Below are positions 46,572 to 58,312 of a stretch of DNA of 64,000 nucleotides, in pieces. This stretch comes from Eretmocerus hayati. Taxonomy: Eukaryota; Arthropoda; Insecta; Hymenoptera; Aphelinidae. A program made the position numbers and the translations under genes. The first letter of the stretch is position 1, and every line of letters begins with the position of its first letter. Under the pieces are notes generated by a model that was not told the origin of the DNA, made no database searches, and saw only the letters and a list, made by a program, of their open reading frames with translations. Location of the stretch: assembly GCA_029851415.1 (NCBI GenBank), contig CM056741.1, forward strand, positions 147,672,522-147,736,521, given 5' to 3'.

Positions 46572-49500
46572 CACTCAAAATGGGTGGCCGCCCGAGCGGG
46601 CGCCGGGACGGGCGCCCGGACGGTAGCACGAAATCGACGATAAAGTCGCCTGCCCGGGCGGCCGCCGCGAAAAATGTTTTTTTCCCAAAGATTCAATTTT
46701 TATATTTTTGTTTTCCCGAAAACCCGAAATAGTTTTTTTGGAAAAATTTTGGATACATCCCACTTACTTCCTCCTTCTTGCAATTGATGAAAAATTTTTG
46801 GAAAAACTGGGAAATATCAAGGATCAATGCTAGTGGTGTGAACAAAAATACTTAGAAAAAGATTCCAATGTCGAATCTCTGATTCGTGCGAGTCTGAAAC
46901 ACCAATTCTTCAAATCGAAGTTTCATGAGTCAGTTTTTCATCGATATGTTCTGTATGAGAGTTTCCACGGAACTTTTAACTTTTGTGTTACTGCAGTGTT
47001 CCAGGAGTATTTTGAACTATTCGGAGTGCGCAGGAGTGGCATTTTATAGTATTTGGCATCATTTAATATGGACTACATTCTTTTTTGTTGAAACGCATCC
47101 CGCTTGGTCAATAGCAGACCGCAAAAGATGATTTTTGGGTAGTTTACAAACGTACCAACGCGATTTTTTGAATTGATAAGGCTGTAACTAAAATACCTAT
47201 GCCTCAACTACTTCGGTGGAATGATATATCCATCTCCTAATCTCATATTTTGAGAAAATCTTTGATTCAGAGGTGTGCGCTGATTTGGCTATGATATTAG
47301 CTCTCATTCATCGATGTTACCGAGTTTCGTGGGAAAACTTTTTTTGGCTATTGTTTACGAAATTGATGAAATACCATGGGCGAAACGGAGAATTTAGCAA
47401 TGAGTTTTTGAAGTTGAAAAGAAGACGAATCGAATCCCGTTTGGTTTGTGAGTGTGCGTTGATCCGGACAAATTTTATAGAGCTTCAAAGCTCATAAAGT
47501 TATCGCGCCACTGGCTTTGAAAATGGTCATTTTTTGGAGTCATACTCAGGAGACGCGAAGCACAGGGTTAGGACGTTTGTTCTTTTTTTTTCATCACAAA
47601 GAGGATATAACCGCACTGTTTTGAGTTACAATTGTCGATCGGTATTTCTGTGAGAAGCTGAGGAGAAATATTTGAATCCGCATGGTAAGCTAAATAAGCC
47701 TCTAAATATGATGGTATCGCGGATTTCTTGATTTCTACATGATATACGGTTGGAATATGAATAAAATAACACCACAGTGTATTCTAGAAATTGAAATGAG
47801 ACTCAGAGCTCTTGACTTGATTCTGGAAATTTATATCGAATTTCGGAGAAATCGATGATGAAATTCATCTTAAGGTCAAGTAAGGCAAAATATAATCCGT
47901 ATCGATCGTCTAGACAATTTTTTGAATCGAATCTATTCGATTGAAGTTAATTCACGAATGTTTCAAGTGTGAAATTCCGTACATGTCGTTCTGAATCAGA
48001 TACCTCGGCTTGGAAGAGAGTGGCACCACTTTTTTCACATGTTTTCGAGGTCTAAGAATCACATGAAACCCATTTCAAACGTGTGCGTTGAGAAAATTTT
48101 TTTTTTATTTCAGAGGGTCAATAGTCAAAAGTTCCATGGAAACCCTCGTATATTTGAAGCAAAAAATGGCCTGCCGTACTGTCTCTAGCATCTCTATCAC
48201 CATTTTCCATACGGAGAGTACAGGACATGGTTATTAAGTAGTATTAGCGGTACTCGAATTAACTATCAGAAAATTACAAAATTCGGCACAGTGGCAGATT
48301 AGTGTATCAAACAGACACAGTCAACATTTTGAAACCTTTAGGAGTCGGGGAGAAAAGTTCTGGGTAATTTCGTAAGAGCCAATTGACACGGCTTACGGGA
48401 AACGGTCGATCCACTCACCTCTAACTATTAGATTTTCACGGGAGTGATCACATAGGTGTAAGAGCGCGAGAAAAATGCATAGCAATGAACAGATCGACGA
48501 TCAGGAGCCTACCAAAAAAGATCTGAGCCAATATGTCGCTACTTTTGACATTTTTGGGTTTAGGTTGTCGTTTGCTGTGTGCATAACTATACCTTTATAG
48601 ACGGGCGGAAACGAGTCAAGCGCGGGTCTAATCTGCACTTGGACTTATTAGTACCGCTAGTACTACCTTAAACCTACATTTGTTCATTCAAATTAGATAT
48701 ATTTCTTGATCCGAAGATAACTAAAATATAATGCTGAGACACTCATCAACGGTGAATTATATAATGAGATGATTGTTGCAACTGCTCGATTCATCAACGC
48801 GGAAAAATTGGGTGTTGGATTGAAAGAGAAACACGAGATCAATGAATAATTGAATGAATAATTGACCTCGAAGGCTCAGAGTAAAAAGGAACTATGTCAA
48901 AACGTAAGAGTTAAAAGAAACTATCCAAAAATTTTTGGTAAAAGGATCTATCTGAGAGTGCCTGTAAACGGAACTATCCAAAAAATGTTGGTAGAAAAGA
49001 ACTATCTAAAAACGGTAGAATTGAAAAGAACTATCTGAAAACTTTTGGTAGAAAGGAACTATCTATAAATTTTCGTTTAAAAGGAACTATCTGTAGATTT
49101 TTGGTTAAAAGGAAGTATCTAAAAGTTTTTGGTTGAAAGGAACTATCTGTACATTTTTGGTTAAAAGGAACTATCTAAAACTTTTCGGTTAAAAGGAACT
49201 ATCTAATCACTTTCGGTTGGAAGGAACTATCTAAACATTTTCGGATCAATTCATGGCTACGCCCTAGAGGACCGGGTTATAACCCTTCTAGAGAGTTTCC
49301 AAGGTGCCCTACAGCGTAAAAGCGATGTATATTATGTAGGCGCTTAATCAATATCATAATCTCTATGGTTTGCAGCAAGAAACTAGAAAAATTGATATTA
49401 AGGTGATATACCTGACTAGAGTCGATTCATTATCTCTACGCCAAGACCATTTCATATTTTGGGATAATTCTCATATTTTTTAGATATTTCTTTTTAGCCG

Positions 49501-50280
49501 AGAATTGCTCAAAAACTTCCTATTAACAAAAAATCGTTCAGATTGTTCTCTTTGAACAGAATTTTTAAGGTAGTTCTTTTTGACCGGAAATTTTTAGATA
49601 GTTTCTTTTAACCGAAAATTTTTAGATAGTTCCTTTCAACCAAAAATTCACAGATAGTTCCTTTTGACCAAAAATTTATAGATAGTTTCTTTCTAAAATC
49701 AGAAATTTTTAGATAGTTCTTTTCAACCAAAAACTTTCAGATAGTTCCTTTCAACCAAAAATTTACAGATAGTTCCTTTCAACCGAAAATTTATGGATAG
49801 TTCCTTTCTAAAATCAGAAATTTTTAGATGGTTTCTTTCAACCAAAAACTTTGAAATAGTTCCTTTTAACCAAAAATTCACAGATAGTTCCTTTTAACCA
49901 AAAATTTATAGATAGTTCCTTTCTAAAATCAATTTTTTTAGATAGTTCTTTTTCAATCTGTCACTTATGGATAGTTCCTTTCAACGAAAAATGTTTAGAT
50001 AGTTCCTTTTAACTCTCCCGTTTTGAGATACTCCCTTTTTACTCTGAGCTATCGACCTGTCATATATTTTTCCATCAATATAGTCAAAGGGCGTAATTTT
50101 TCACCAATTGGAGGAACCAAAGTGGAATAAAATAATTCCGGGTTTTCGGGAAAACAAAAATATGAAAATTGAAGTTTCGGGGGGAAAAATTTATCGCGGC
50201 GGCCGCCCGGGCGGGCGACATTATCGTCGATTTCGTGCTACCGCCCGGGCGCCCACTGGGGTGGCCACCCATTTCCAGTG
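46572..50280. mobile_element. 3.7-kb element with GC-rich 200-bp terminal inverted repeats
   Basis: Tips read CACT followed by AAATGGGTGGCC (left 46572 onward, right inverted to 50280). The inverted repeats run about 200 bp inward to the phrases TTTTCGGGAAAACAAAA and inverse, through CCCGGGCGGCCGCC. The interior has no recognisable transposase (46763-48840 shows only short frames), then the mirrored 28-bp arrays. Probably a non-autonomous DNA transposon; the target duplication is not clear. Confidence 0.7.
48860..50060. repeat. Mirrored minisatellite arrays of a 28-bp unit
   Basis: About twelve units of AAAAGGAACTATCTAAAAAT type run forward (48889-49245), and about sixteen run in the opposite orientation (49545-50035), separated by some 300 bp. 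The flanks are mirrored too (CTCAGAGTAAAAAGG near 48878 and its complement near 50040). The whole could fold into a stem of several hundred base pairs. Units vary, so pairing is in register but imperfect. Confidence 0.92.
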
Positions 50281-51970
50281 AGGGAGCATGACGGTAATGT
50301 ATTGAATGGATAAATCGTCGTGATTTGAGGTATTATCGATGATTGAGAGTACACATAACCTCAAAATTAACATGAAAATCGATTTTTAGCATATTTTGTG
50401 AGATCTGGTGCGTTTCGAAGGCCCCATTCTGCTTTGTATCGCTGAATACACCTAAAAACGATGTTATCTCGACAAACAAGTGCTAAAAGTACTTGCGGCA
50501 TTGTGCAAAGCCTTCTACATGCGGAAAAAGGGGTGGGGGCATATTAGGAACACTGGACTTTTTTTAGTAATGTGAGCTTCGAGTCAGCTAGAAATCGAAT
50601 TTTGCAATTTTGTGAAAAGCGTCTTGAAGTTGAGACAAAAATAAAGAAAATCGGATAAGGTACGTTGAGATTAGTTGCACCAGTTTTGTGTGGCATAGCT
50701 TTTAGTAAGTAACTAATCAAAAAAAAGTCAAAAGTACCAAATACTACTTTTTTTGTTCTAAGAAATGCGCGTGTCATTAAAAATCGGTCCAAAACGTTGA
50801 TTTTCTCATTTTCTAACGTAACAAACATGAAAAAAAATGCCCGGAAAGGTCTGCGGGTTCGTACATTCGAGAATTTGAGTGGGGTCATATTAGAGAATGG
50901 GGGCATATTAAGCACACTTACTTTATTTTGAAACCTTTCCTCATTCAAATAAATTTTTGAAATGCAGATAAATTATTTTTGCAGTTTTTGGATGTTAGGG
51001 TGCTCGGAAAATCGCAACCTTATAAGGTCAGTGCGAAACGTACTATCTTAAACGTTGTAATGAGAAAAATATGCTCAATAACGTTCGAAAAGGTTTAGTT
51101 GAGTCAGAATTAAGACCTAATTCTCTAGAAGATGGGTAAAAAATGGGCCTAAAGACACCTGTGTTAGGACCTCATTCCAATAAAACATTTTGAAGATTTT
51201 TTTCCCGAAGAATTTATTGGTAATTTGATAACATGATAGCACAAAAAATTTTTTTTAAACTGTTTTCAGACTCCTCATAAGGACGGACTTGCATGTTCAG
51301 CAACCAAAATGATCCAGTGTACACTCATCAACGGTCTAAACCGGCCTAGGTTTGATCAATCGATTGGGCTCGGTAATTCCAGGGACCTGTACTTCGCAAG
51401 TGTATCCACGCTATCCGTCTGAAGTTCTTAGCTCATTTAACTGATCGAAGCTAGGACAATTTCAAACGTTGAGTAGTGTACATTGCATATATTAGGTATC
51501 TCTTACTACCATTATAATCTTCCAATTTTTTGCACTCTTTCATTGTGTTCATTGGAACACGAGATAATAAATATCGAGTTCCATGTCTCAATAGCTCATA
51601 TAATTTTCAGAATTACCTTCAGACAATCCTTACATGAAAATCTGTATAAAACAACAGATTGAATGAATATAATCCAGCCACGACGAGGACACGCGTTAGC
51701 AAAAAATCACGACCATGAATGACTTTCATAACAAAATCGCTTCACGGAAATAGTTCCTCAATTCATTTTGATACGCGGATCTCAGAAAATTTAACAATAT
51801 GATTCACAAAATCAAACTCGAGTCGACGGAGTCCTAACACAAGAAAACATGAGACATTCTTCTGCATATGATTGAGATCGGACACGAAGTCACATGTTAT
51901 AAGTATTATAATTCAATCGACGGCGTTTCCGCAATGAATTGGATCGCGAGTGAGCCTTATCTCACGGTGC
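50281..51970. other. Region downstream of Wnt10, no gene
   Basis: AT-rich. The phrase GGGGGCATATTA occurs in direct orientation near 50535 and 50900 and may mark ends or subrepeats of an old element. The part near 51970 should include the Wnt10 3' UTR; no decisive polyadenylation signal was chosen. Confidence 0.5.
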
Positions 51971-52651
51971 TTACTTACACACGGTTATCCACTCTTCGAC
52001 AGTGCAGTTCTGGCACTTGACCTCGCAGCACCAATGAAACTTGCAAGCGCACCTCTCGACTCTACGCTGCCTGACGACGTTGTATCCTCGCCCGCAGCAG
52101 AGCGAGGCGCAACCGTCGCCAGCAGCGCTGGGCCTATTACATCGTCTACCCGTCGTCCCAGCGATATCCGCTTGGGCATCCCGCTCGCAGAAATTTGGCG
52201 ATTTCTGGAAGAAGAATAGCTGACCCTGCAAGCTTCGGGCAGCCTTGCCCTGACGACCTTTTTTACCTCTATTACTGCTTCTCACCAGCTCGCCTGGACT
52301 TGCCGAGGATGAGTTGGGTCCTGGCGACCTTTTCGAGTGCTGACGTTTCTTGTTGAGACCTCGCTGATGTTGCACCGGATCCTGCTGCCTGGTGCGGTGT
52401 TGCTTGTGCTCGCCTCGGCGATTGCTTCGGGAGTTTCCATTTCCAGCCGAGTTTCCGGAGTTTCGCAGTTTACCCAAAGGCGTGACGTTACCGAAGTTGC
52501 TCTGGGCTACGGCCACTGCGTTTCGAAAGCGACTCTTGAGTGTTCGGCCAACCTGACGAAAATCTGGTACGACCCGCCAGCAAGTCTTCAGCTCGCACGA
52601 TCCGGACATTCCGTGGCACTTGCAACGCACCTGCATGTTGTTTGCCACCGC
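51971..52651 (-). CDS. Wnt10: Wnt10 last exon
   Basis: Acceptor CAG at 52654-52652, stop TAA at 51973-51971. It begins AVANNMQVRCKCHGMSGSC; the Ser in HGMSGSC (codon 52606-52604) is the residue acylated by Porcupine in Wnts. After LKTCWRVVPDF comes an insertion of about 80 residues rich in Asn, Ser, Arg, Lys and Gln. Then comes the Cys-rich end: PNFCERD, GRRCNR, CASLCCGRGYN, CKFHWCC and CTVEEWITVCK. All expected Cys positions appear filled. Confidence 0.95.
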   Translation of the reverse strand, partial: AVANNMQVRCKCHGMSGSCELKTCWRVVPDFRQVGRTLKSRFRNAVAVAQSNFGNVTPLGKLRNSGNSAGNGNSRSNRRGEHKQHRTRQQDPVQHQRGLNKKRQHSKRSPGPNSSSASPGELVRSSNRGKKGRQGKAARSLQGQLFFFQKSPNFCERDAQADIAGTTGRRCNRPSAAGDGCASLCCGRGYNVVRQRRVERCACKFHWCCEVKCQNCTVEEWITVCK

Positions 52652-55600
52652 CTGTTGACAATGAACGAGAAAAGAAATGCATTGGTGATAAGTTCAATAT
52701 GTTGCAAATCTAAGGGTATCCGTCAGTGGATCAAATCAGATAGATTTGTTAAAATAGATTCTGTCATTCTTTGTTTATTCCAATCGTTACACTACTAGTG
52801 TTTATTCATGTCTTCGCGAGAGGTTGAACATCTTTCTGTATTTGACTAGAATAAATTTTGCTATGTGATTTTATATTGTTATCGAATTGAAGCCTGGTTG
52901 GGTCGACAACAATTGCTGACTTCTTAACTAATGTGTATTTTGTTTGCTCGACCGTCCTTCACGATCAAGAAAAATACTAGTTCTATCTTCAAGTTTGGAA
53001 AACGGACGTTTTATCCACCTCATCCTCACAATCGCTACCCTTGAACTTGTACAGTATCCATGAAAACGCACGGATGATGCTGATTGTTCCCAAGTCGACG
53101 ATTTTGACAAAACGCCCCGTTGTACGAAAATTATGCAAAAATTTCGATATGAGTAGTCCGATGGAAGAGATTCTGACGGAATATCGTAGATCGGTCAAAA
53201 ACCTAGAATTCTGTTATTCGAAATTTCCGTCTACGATCCTCCTGGTCCGAGCCACGAGCTTCGGGTAGAACCGGACCAGCTCCAACGTCATTTGTTCGAG
53301 CTCAATTCTACGATGAAAAACCTTGTCAAAATGTATTGAATAGCATGCTCTCGGCATGAAAGAGTTTTAATTTTATGCGCATGCTATCAGATTCCTTCTC
53401 AGACATGACCTGGATCGCCAAATCTGGAGTTAACCGTATTTTTGGAGCAAAAGTTATAAAGGCACGCGTTGATCATATCGAGGTAGAAATATATGATAGT
53501 AAATTCAAAAAATTCAGACAATATGACGTAGGAATCATGCTATTCGATAATTTTTGAGGAGGTTCTTGATCGTAGAATAGAGCACGAGCAAAAGAAATTG
53601 GAGCGCGGTCTAGTATCTCTATCAGAGGTCATGTATTCAAGAGTTTTCTTTCTGAAGCTCGATGTTCGGCCCAGAGAGATCGTAGGAAAGAACTTGAATT
53701 GATAAACTCATAGGCTTTTGAACCATTGAAATTTTAGTGATCGGACAACTATCATCGATGATCCGCGGGTAGAATCTTTTTCCGAGTTTCAGCATGGATT
53801 CTCAATATGAAAGAAATTTGGGAAAAATTTTCTAGGCCCATAAATCGATAGGTTTTTTTGAGATATTCGAAATCTTTTTTCTTAATCTCCGTACGACGCA
53901 ATATTTCGGAAGAATCGTCGATTTGGTGACACTATGCACGATCCTTTAATTTGAACAGGTACTGTAATTCATCTCAAAAGGATTACCTCAAACATAAGCG
54001 CTACACTATGAGTGGATAAATAATGAGATGAAACTGGTTGTCCTAGTCTTGCATGCATCGTCGTATCATTCGCGGTCACCTTGTCATCCATTTTTACATC
54101 AAGTTCAATACTTGGACGAAGAATAAGCTCGCGAATAATAGTTATTTCATGAGAAGTCAGAGCTCAAAGGACAAAAACATGGAAAGTGCATATACTAGAC
54201 TTGACAGATTCATTGAAACGAGAGGCGCACTAAATTTCCATGACCGGGCAATTCTTCGTGTAAGTTGAGTCTCGCTTGTCTGCCATATTTGTCCATTGAC
54301 TTGAAGTAGAGACAAGCGCATCGAATGCACTGCCTTCTTTCTCTTCTTCTTGCTTGTATCTGCTTTTTGTGAAGTTTGTTTGTCAGTTGAAGGAAGCTGA
54401 CGGGCGCGGGAAAGGGCGAGCCTTGGAATCAGTTCGCTGTGCTCTCCAGATTTGTGAAAGCAAAAAACACCGAATCTAAAGCTCTGTACAAACAGGCACG
54501 CGAATATCTCGGCAAAATTACGTCTTAAATATTCTCCTGGCATCGTGGGCGACATCAGCTCAGCTCAACAGAGGCAGACGAGCAGATTCCCTTAGACAAA
54601 GAGGTGTCACGCGCAAAACAGTTAATGAGTTCATGGCTGGGTGGTCCAGCCAATGTGGTGTAGTCTTGATAACGTCAGGCTGAGTGCTCGGGAAGCAAGA
54701 TTGAGAAAAAAAAGATAAGGTGAAAGAAAGGACACCAACAGATGGATTGACAAGTCCTTTCCTTTTCTCCAGCAACCTGTATGTACAGAGTGAAGTCGAG
54801 AATGTCTCAAAATTATGGAATGGGAGGAGATATGGAGAAGTGATTCTTGAGTTGAGGGAGCCAGAGAACGAGCAACGCGCCGAACGTGCAACAAGCCTTT
54901 CCACTATAGAACACCATGATAGTCCCAAATCACATCTCACTCGAGAACTTATGATTCAAACCAATCATCAATGTTCTACGAACATGATAGACAATGGAGT
55001 TGATCATCGCAGTATTTGAATAATGGGCGCCAAAATTGTGATGACTTAGAATTTTAAAAAAATTAAAAGCTCAGCCAAAATTCGTCCGTCAGCATCTCGC
55101 GTCCGGTTTGCCTATCGGGAGGGGGGTGAAGGGTGACGGGTGGCCGTAGTGGGTGATGGTTGGGTCGTGGGTGGGTAGATGGGTGTGTGAGTGGGAGTTA
55201 GTGGTCAGGTGGGTGGGTTGATGGATGGATAGATGTACTTGAACTTTAGACAAAGTTCAAGTGATACGTTTCACTGAAATTCCAGTGAAAATCACTAAAG
55301 TTGCAGTGAAACTTCCAATTTCATCGAAAACCATTAAAGTTTCAGTGACATTTCCACTGAAATTCTGGTGAGAATCACTGAATTTTTAGCGAGATTTCCA
55401 CTGAAATTTCAGTGAGGAGCGCTAAAGTTTCAGTGAAAGTTGCTAAAGTTCCAGTGAAACTTTCAGTCAAATTTCAGTGGAAATTGCTAGAGTTTCAGCG
55501 AAACTTTCACTGAAATTTCAGTGGAAATCGCTAATGTTTCAGTGAAATTCACTCAAGTTCCCACTGTCTATTAGATTTCAGTAACTGTCTGTTCCAGTAT

Positions 55601-58312
55601 AATTGCATCATTGGATGTAAATAACTATTTCGAAATTAGTGTATTGACTGAGTAAAACGAGATGGGTAATAAAGGTATACATGTTATTCGTTGCTAAAGA
55701 GAGAAATATTCTTAGTGATCATTTTTCTATCTAGATATACAGATCATGAGTGGGATAGGATTCATACGGCGAATAATCGTAGATTTCGCGATATCCTCCC
55801 AACAAATTATATTAATAAAGCGCCTGTCCAATTTTATCTGTCCGGATGCCTCGTATCGTGGTGGCGTGGCTGGTGCTGTTGGCGGGTCGATGGCTCGGTG
55901 GGTACGGTGGTTCGGAGGACCGGTGGGTCCTGTGAGCCGGTAGGTCAGTGGGCCCGGTGAGTTGGTGGGTCCGTGTTGCGGCTGGGGCTGTGACTGTGGC
56001 TGGAGCTTAGGCTTTGGCTGGGGCCGAGGCTGAGGCTGCGATTGGGGTCAAGCTGGGTCTGGGGCTTCGGGTAGAGCTGAGGCTGGGTCTGCGGCTGAGC
56101 CGCGGCTGGGGTCGAGACTGGGCTGTGGCTATGTCTGGGGCTGCGGCCAAGGTTGGAGATTAGGCTGGGCTGGGGCTGGGCCGAGGCTGGGGCTGTTGCC
56201 AAGGCTGAGTCTGGGACTGAGGCTAGGCTGCGGGTGGTACTGGCGTTATGCCTGAGGCTGGAGTTGGTCCTATGGCTAGGGATGAGCATGGGCCTGTAGC
56301 TTGGGATGAGGCTGGAACTGTAGCTGGGGTTGGGGTCGTGGGTGGGGCGGGCCTGAGGCTGTGGCTCGGGCTGAGGCTGGGGCTGGGCAATGTTGGGACT
56401 GAGGCTAAGCTGGAGCGTGACCGAGGCTGAGGTTGGAGCTAACGCTGAGGCTGAGGCTGTGACTAGGGATGAGATTGGGCTGGGGCTGAAGCTGGGGCTA
56501 CGGTTGGGGCATCGGCTAAGCCTGAGCCTGACGCTGGGGTCGAGGCTGGGGCTAAGGCTGGGCTGGGCCGAGGCTGGGGCTAAGGCTGAGGTTGTGGCTC
56601 GGGCTGGAGCTGGGGCCGAGGCCGAAGCTAAGGCTTAGGCTGGGGCTGAGCCTAAGCTGGAGCATGGCGGAGGCTGAGGTTGGAGCTAACGCTGAGGCTG
56701 AGACTGGAGACTGTGGCTGTGACTAGGGATGAGATTGGGCTGGGGCTGAAGCTGGGGCTAAGGCTGGGGCATCAGCTGAGCCTAAGCCTGACGCTAGGGT
56801 CGAGGCTGGAGCTAAGGCTGGGCCGGGGCTGGTCCGATGCTGGAGCTAAGGCTGGGGCTGGGTCTGTGGCTGGGGCTAAGACTGAGGCTGTGGCTCGGGC
56901 TGGAGCTGGGGCTGAGGCCGATATTTACTGGAGCTTCCCAGATATTTACTGGAGATTCAGCAACCTTACTATGCGCAACATTGCCTCAACTCAATAGTTC
57001 TCAATCACAGTTACTAGGTTACATCAAGGAAATTTTTTTTCCAAATTCACTGTATCATAAAACCTCAACGTTACATTGTTGAACTACAGAAGCATTTCAG
57101 GGGCTCTCACCATATCAGAGATCTTTCGAAGCCGGACGAGAGTTAGTGAGGTAGGCAATAACTCTAGTTGTAAGTATTTGAAACGCACTAGTGACAGGAT
57201 GTCGGAGTTTTGTGGGTTATCAGGCGGGATTTTGACAGTTTTTTCCCTAGGTGTACATGTCGCAATTCAACATTCGTATCCAATTTTCTTCTCGGAGTCC
57301 GTAACTCGGAGCAAATAAGTCATGGAGGAAGCCTTTCTATCATCGGATTTTTTTGATCAAGCCATTCACATCAAAGTTCGGATGTACTTTGCTAAGGAAC
57401 TTCGAGTTTAAAATTTTGATGTCAGGAGCTCACTATCTCTAGGAAAAATCGGAAATTTTTTTTGAAAAGAAGAACGGTCGATTTTTTTGGTCGTCTGTGC
57501 TCTTTTCAGAAATTTCTGTTGGGCAGAACATCCTGGGTTTGCCACTGGCATAATGACAATATCCACCATCCGAACATTTCGAGTACTGTGATCGTTCAGC
57601 GTATTTTGTTCATCCAAGATCATTTTTTTGGGAACGTGTGACCAGTAATGCGACCTCCATGAAATTTTGTAGAAATTTGTATCTTTTCAATTGAATGACT
57701 GAGGAATTAGAGGGTGCGATTCACATCTAGATTTTTGAAGAATTGAATTATATTTTGGAGCCTGCTCTCATTGATTATCGCCATTCAGAATATTTTCTTT
57801 AACCATATGTCCCACAACAGGATCAGGCTTCTCATTGCAATTTATAACTTTCCATAGGAAGAGGATTGAAGACAACAAATCGATTCCCAAAACCTATACA
57901 GCAGATTGAATGCATTATGAAATTTCACATTATGTTGACGCTGGTCATAAGTACTAATTCAACACTGCTTTACTCGTGCATATCTGATTTGGAACTGTCC
58001 AATTTGGGCTGTTGTTTACCTGGCGACCAGCTTGACTATTGTGCAGGTTGACGGTAGATTGTATGTCGCCTGCGACCTCGCGGGCGTCTAGGAACTGTCT
58101 CGAAAAATCCATGCCGAACTCGAGGTTGTGGCTGCAGCCACCCCATTTCCACAAGGTGCCACTGCTGCCGCCGGTCTTTGGGATACGGGCATTTGAGTAA
58201 CTCGACGGATCACAGGTGCAGGACAGCAGTCTACCCATGCTACAGGCACGCGATACCGCGTGTGCCACCCCTGCTGCGGCAATAGCATATACAAATCCGG
58301 TCTCTCTATATC
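51971..58312 (-). CDS. Wnt10: Wnt10 ligand, last two exons (5' exons not in view)
   Basis: Secreted, lipid-modified Cys-rich signalling protein that acts through Frizzled and LRP receptors in development. Exons recognised: 58312-58020 and 52651-51971, joined in phase 0 as NLHNSQAGRQ-AVANNMQVRCKCHG. Together they give about 324 residues, the C-terminal part of the protein. Wnt10 rather than another Wnt is supported by GYRETGFVYAIAAAGVAHAV, the C-terminal QKSPNFCERD, and the basic low-complexity insertion typical of arthropod Wnt10. The signal peptide and N-terminal Cys region are absent and must lie upstream on this strand. The 5.4-kb intron contains two large low-complexity arrays. Confidence 0.95.
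55268..55590. repeat. Degenerate array of TTTCAGTGAAA units
   Basis: About a dozen degenerate units combining TTTCAGTGAAA, TTCCACTGAAAT and ATCGCTAAAG. The core is close to self-complementary, so the array can pair with itself. It lies within the Wnt10 intron. Confidence 0.85.
55976..56921. repeat. G-rich minisatellite of GGGGCTGAGGCT type
   Basis: Hexamer and dodecamer units of GGCTGG, GGGCTG and GAGGCT cover about 950 bp. A longer block of about 247 bp is duplicated (GGTTGGAGCTAACGCTGAG near 56431 and 56678). Long frames here are only the repeated AEAGA or LRLGL translations. In the Wnt10 transcript the strand is C-rich; the opposite strand could form G-quadruplexes. Confidence 0.92.
58020..58312 (-). 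CDS. Wnt10: Wnt10 internal exon
   Basis: Acceptor TTACAG (58315-58313), donor GTAAAC. It opens with a split Gly codon and GYRETGFVYAIAAAGVAHAV, then SRACSMGRLLSCTCDPS, GTLWKWGGCSHNLEFGMDF and FLDAREVAGDIQSTVNLHN. These are the conserved Wnt core motifs (WGGCS, F-x3-F-D). The previous exon must end one base into a codon. Confidence 0.95.

Larger units (their letters stand above)
52652..58019 (-). other. Wnt10 intron, 5.4 kb
   Basis: Donor CAG-GTAAAC at 58020/58019, acceptor CAG before 52651. It contains the TTTCAGTGAAA array (55268-55590) and the GGGGCT-rich array (55976-56921), plus a G-rich GGTGGGTG patch at about 55120-55240. Frames such as 54940-54560 (-) and 53041-53268 (+) are not supported. 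Confidence 0.85.

Noticed and set aside
48889..50035. CRISPR-like array of regular 28-bp repeats
   Set aside because: The sequence is eukaryotic, units abut without unique spacers, and the array inverts midway.
54560..54940. 126-codon minus-strand frame in the Wnt10 intron
   Set aside because: Overlaps a + strand frame of similar size; no domain, and inside the intron of a supported gene.
56248..56997. Ala/Glu/Gly- and Leu/Gly/Arg-rich frames of 60-105 codons
   Set aside because: Low-complexity translations of the G-rich minisatellite in a Wnt10 intron.
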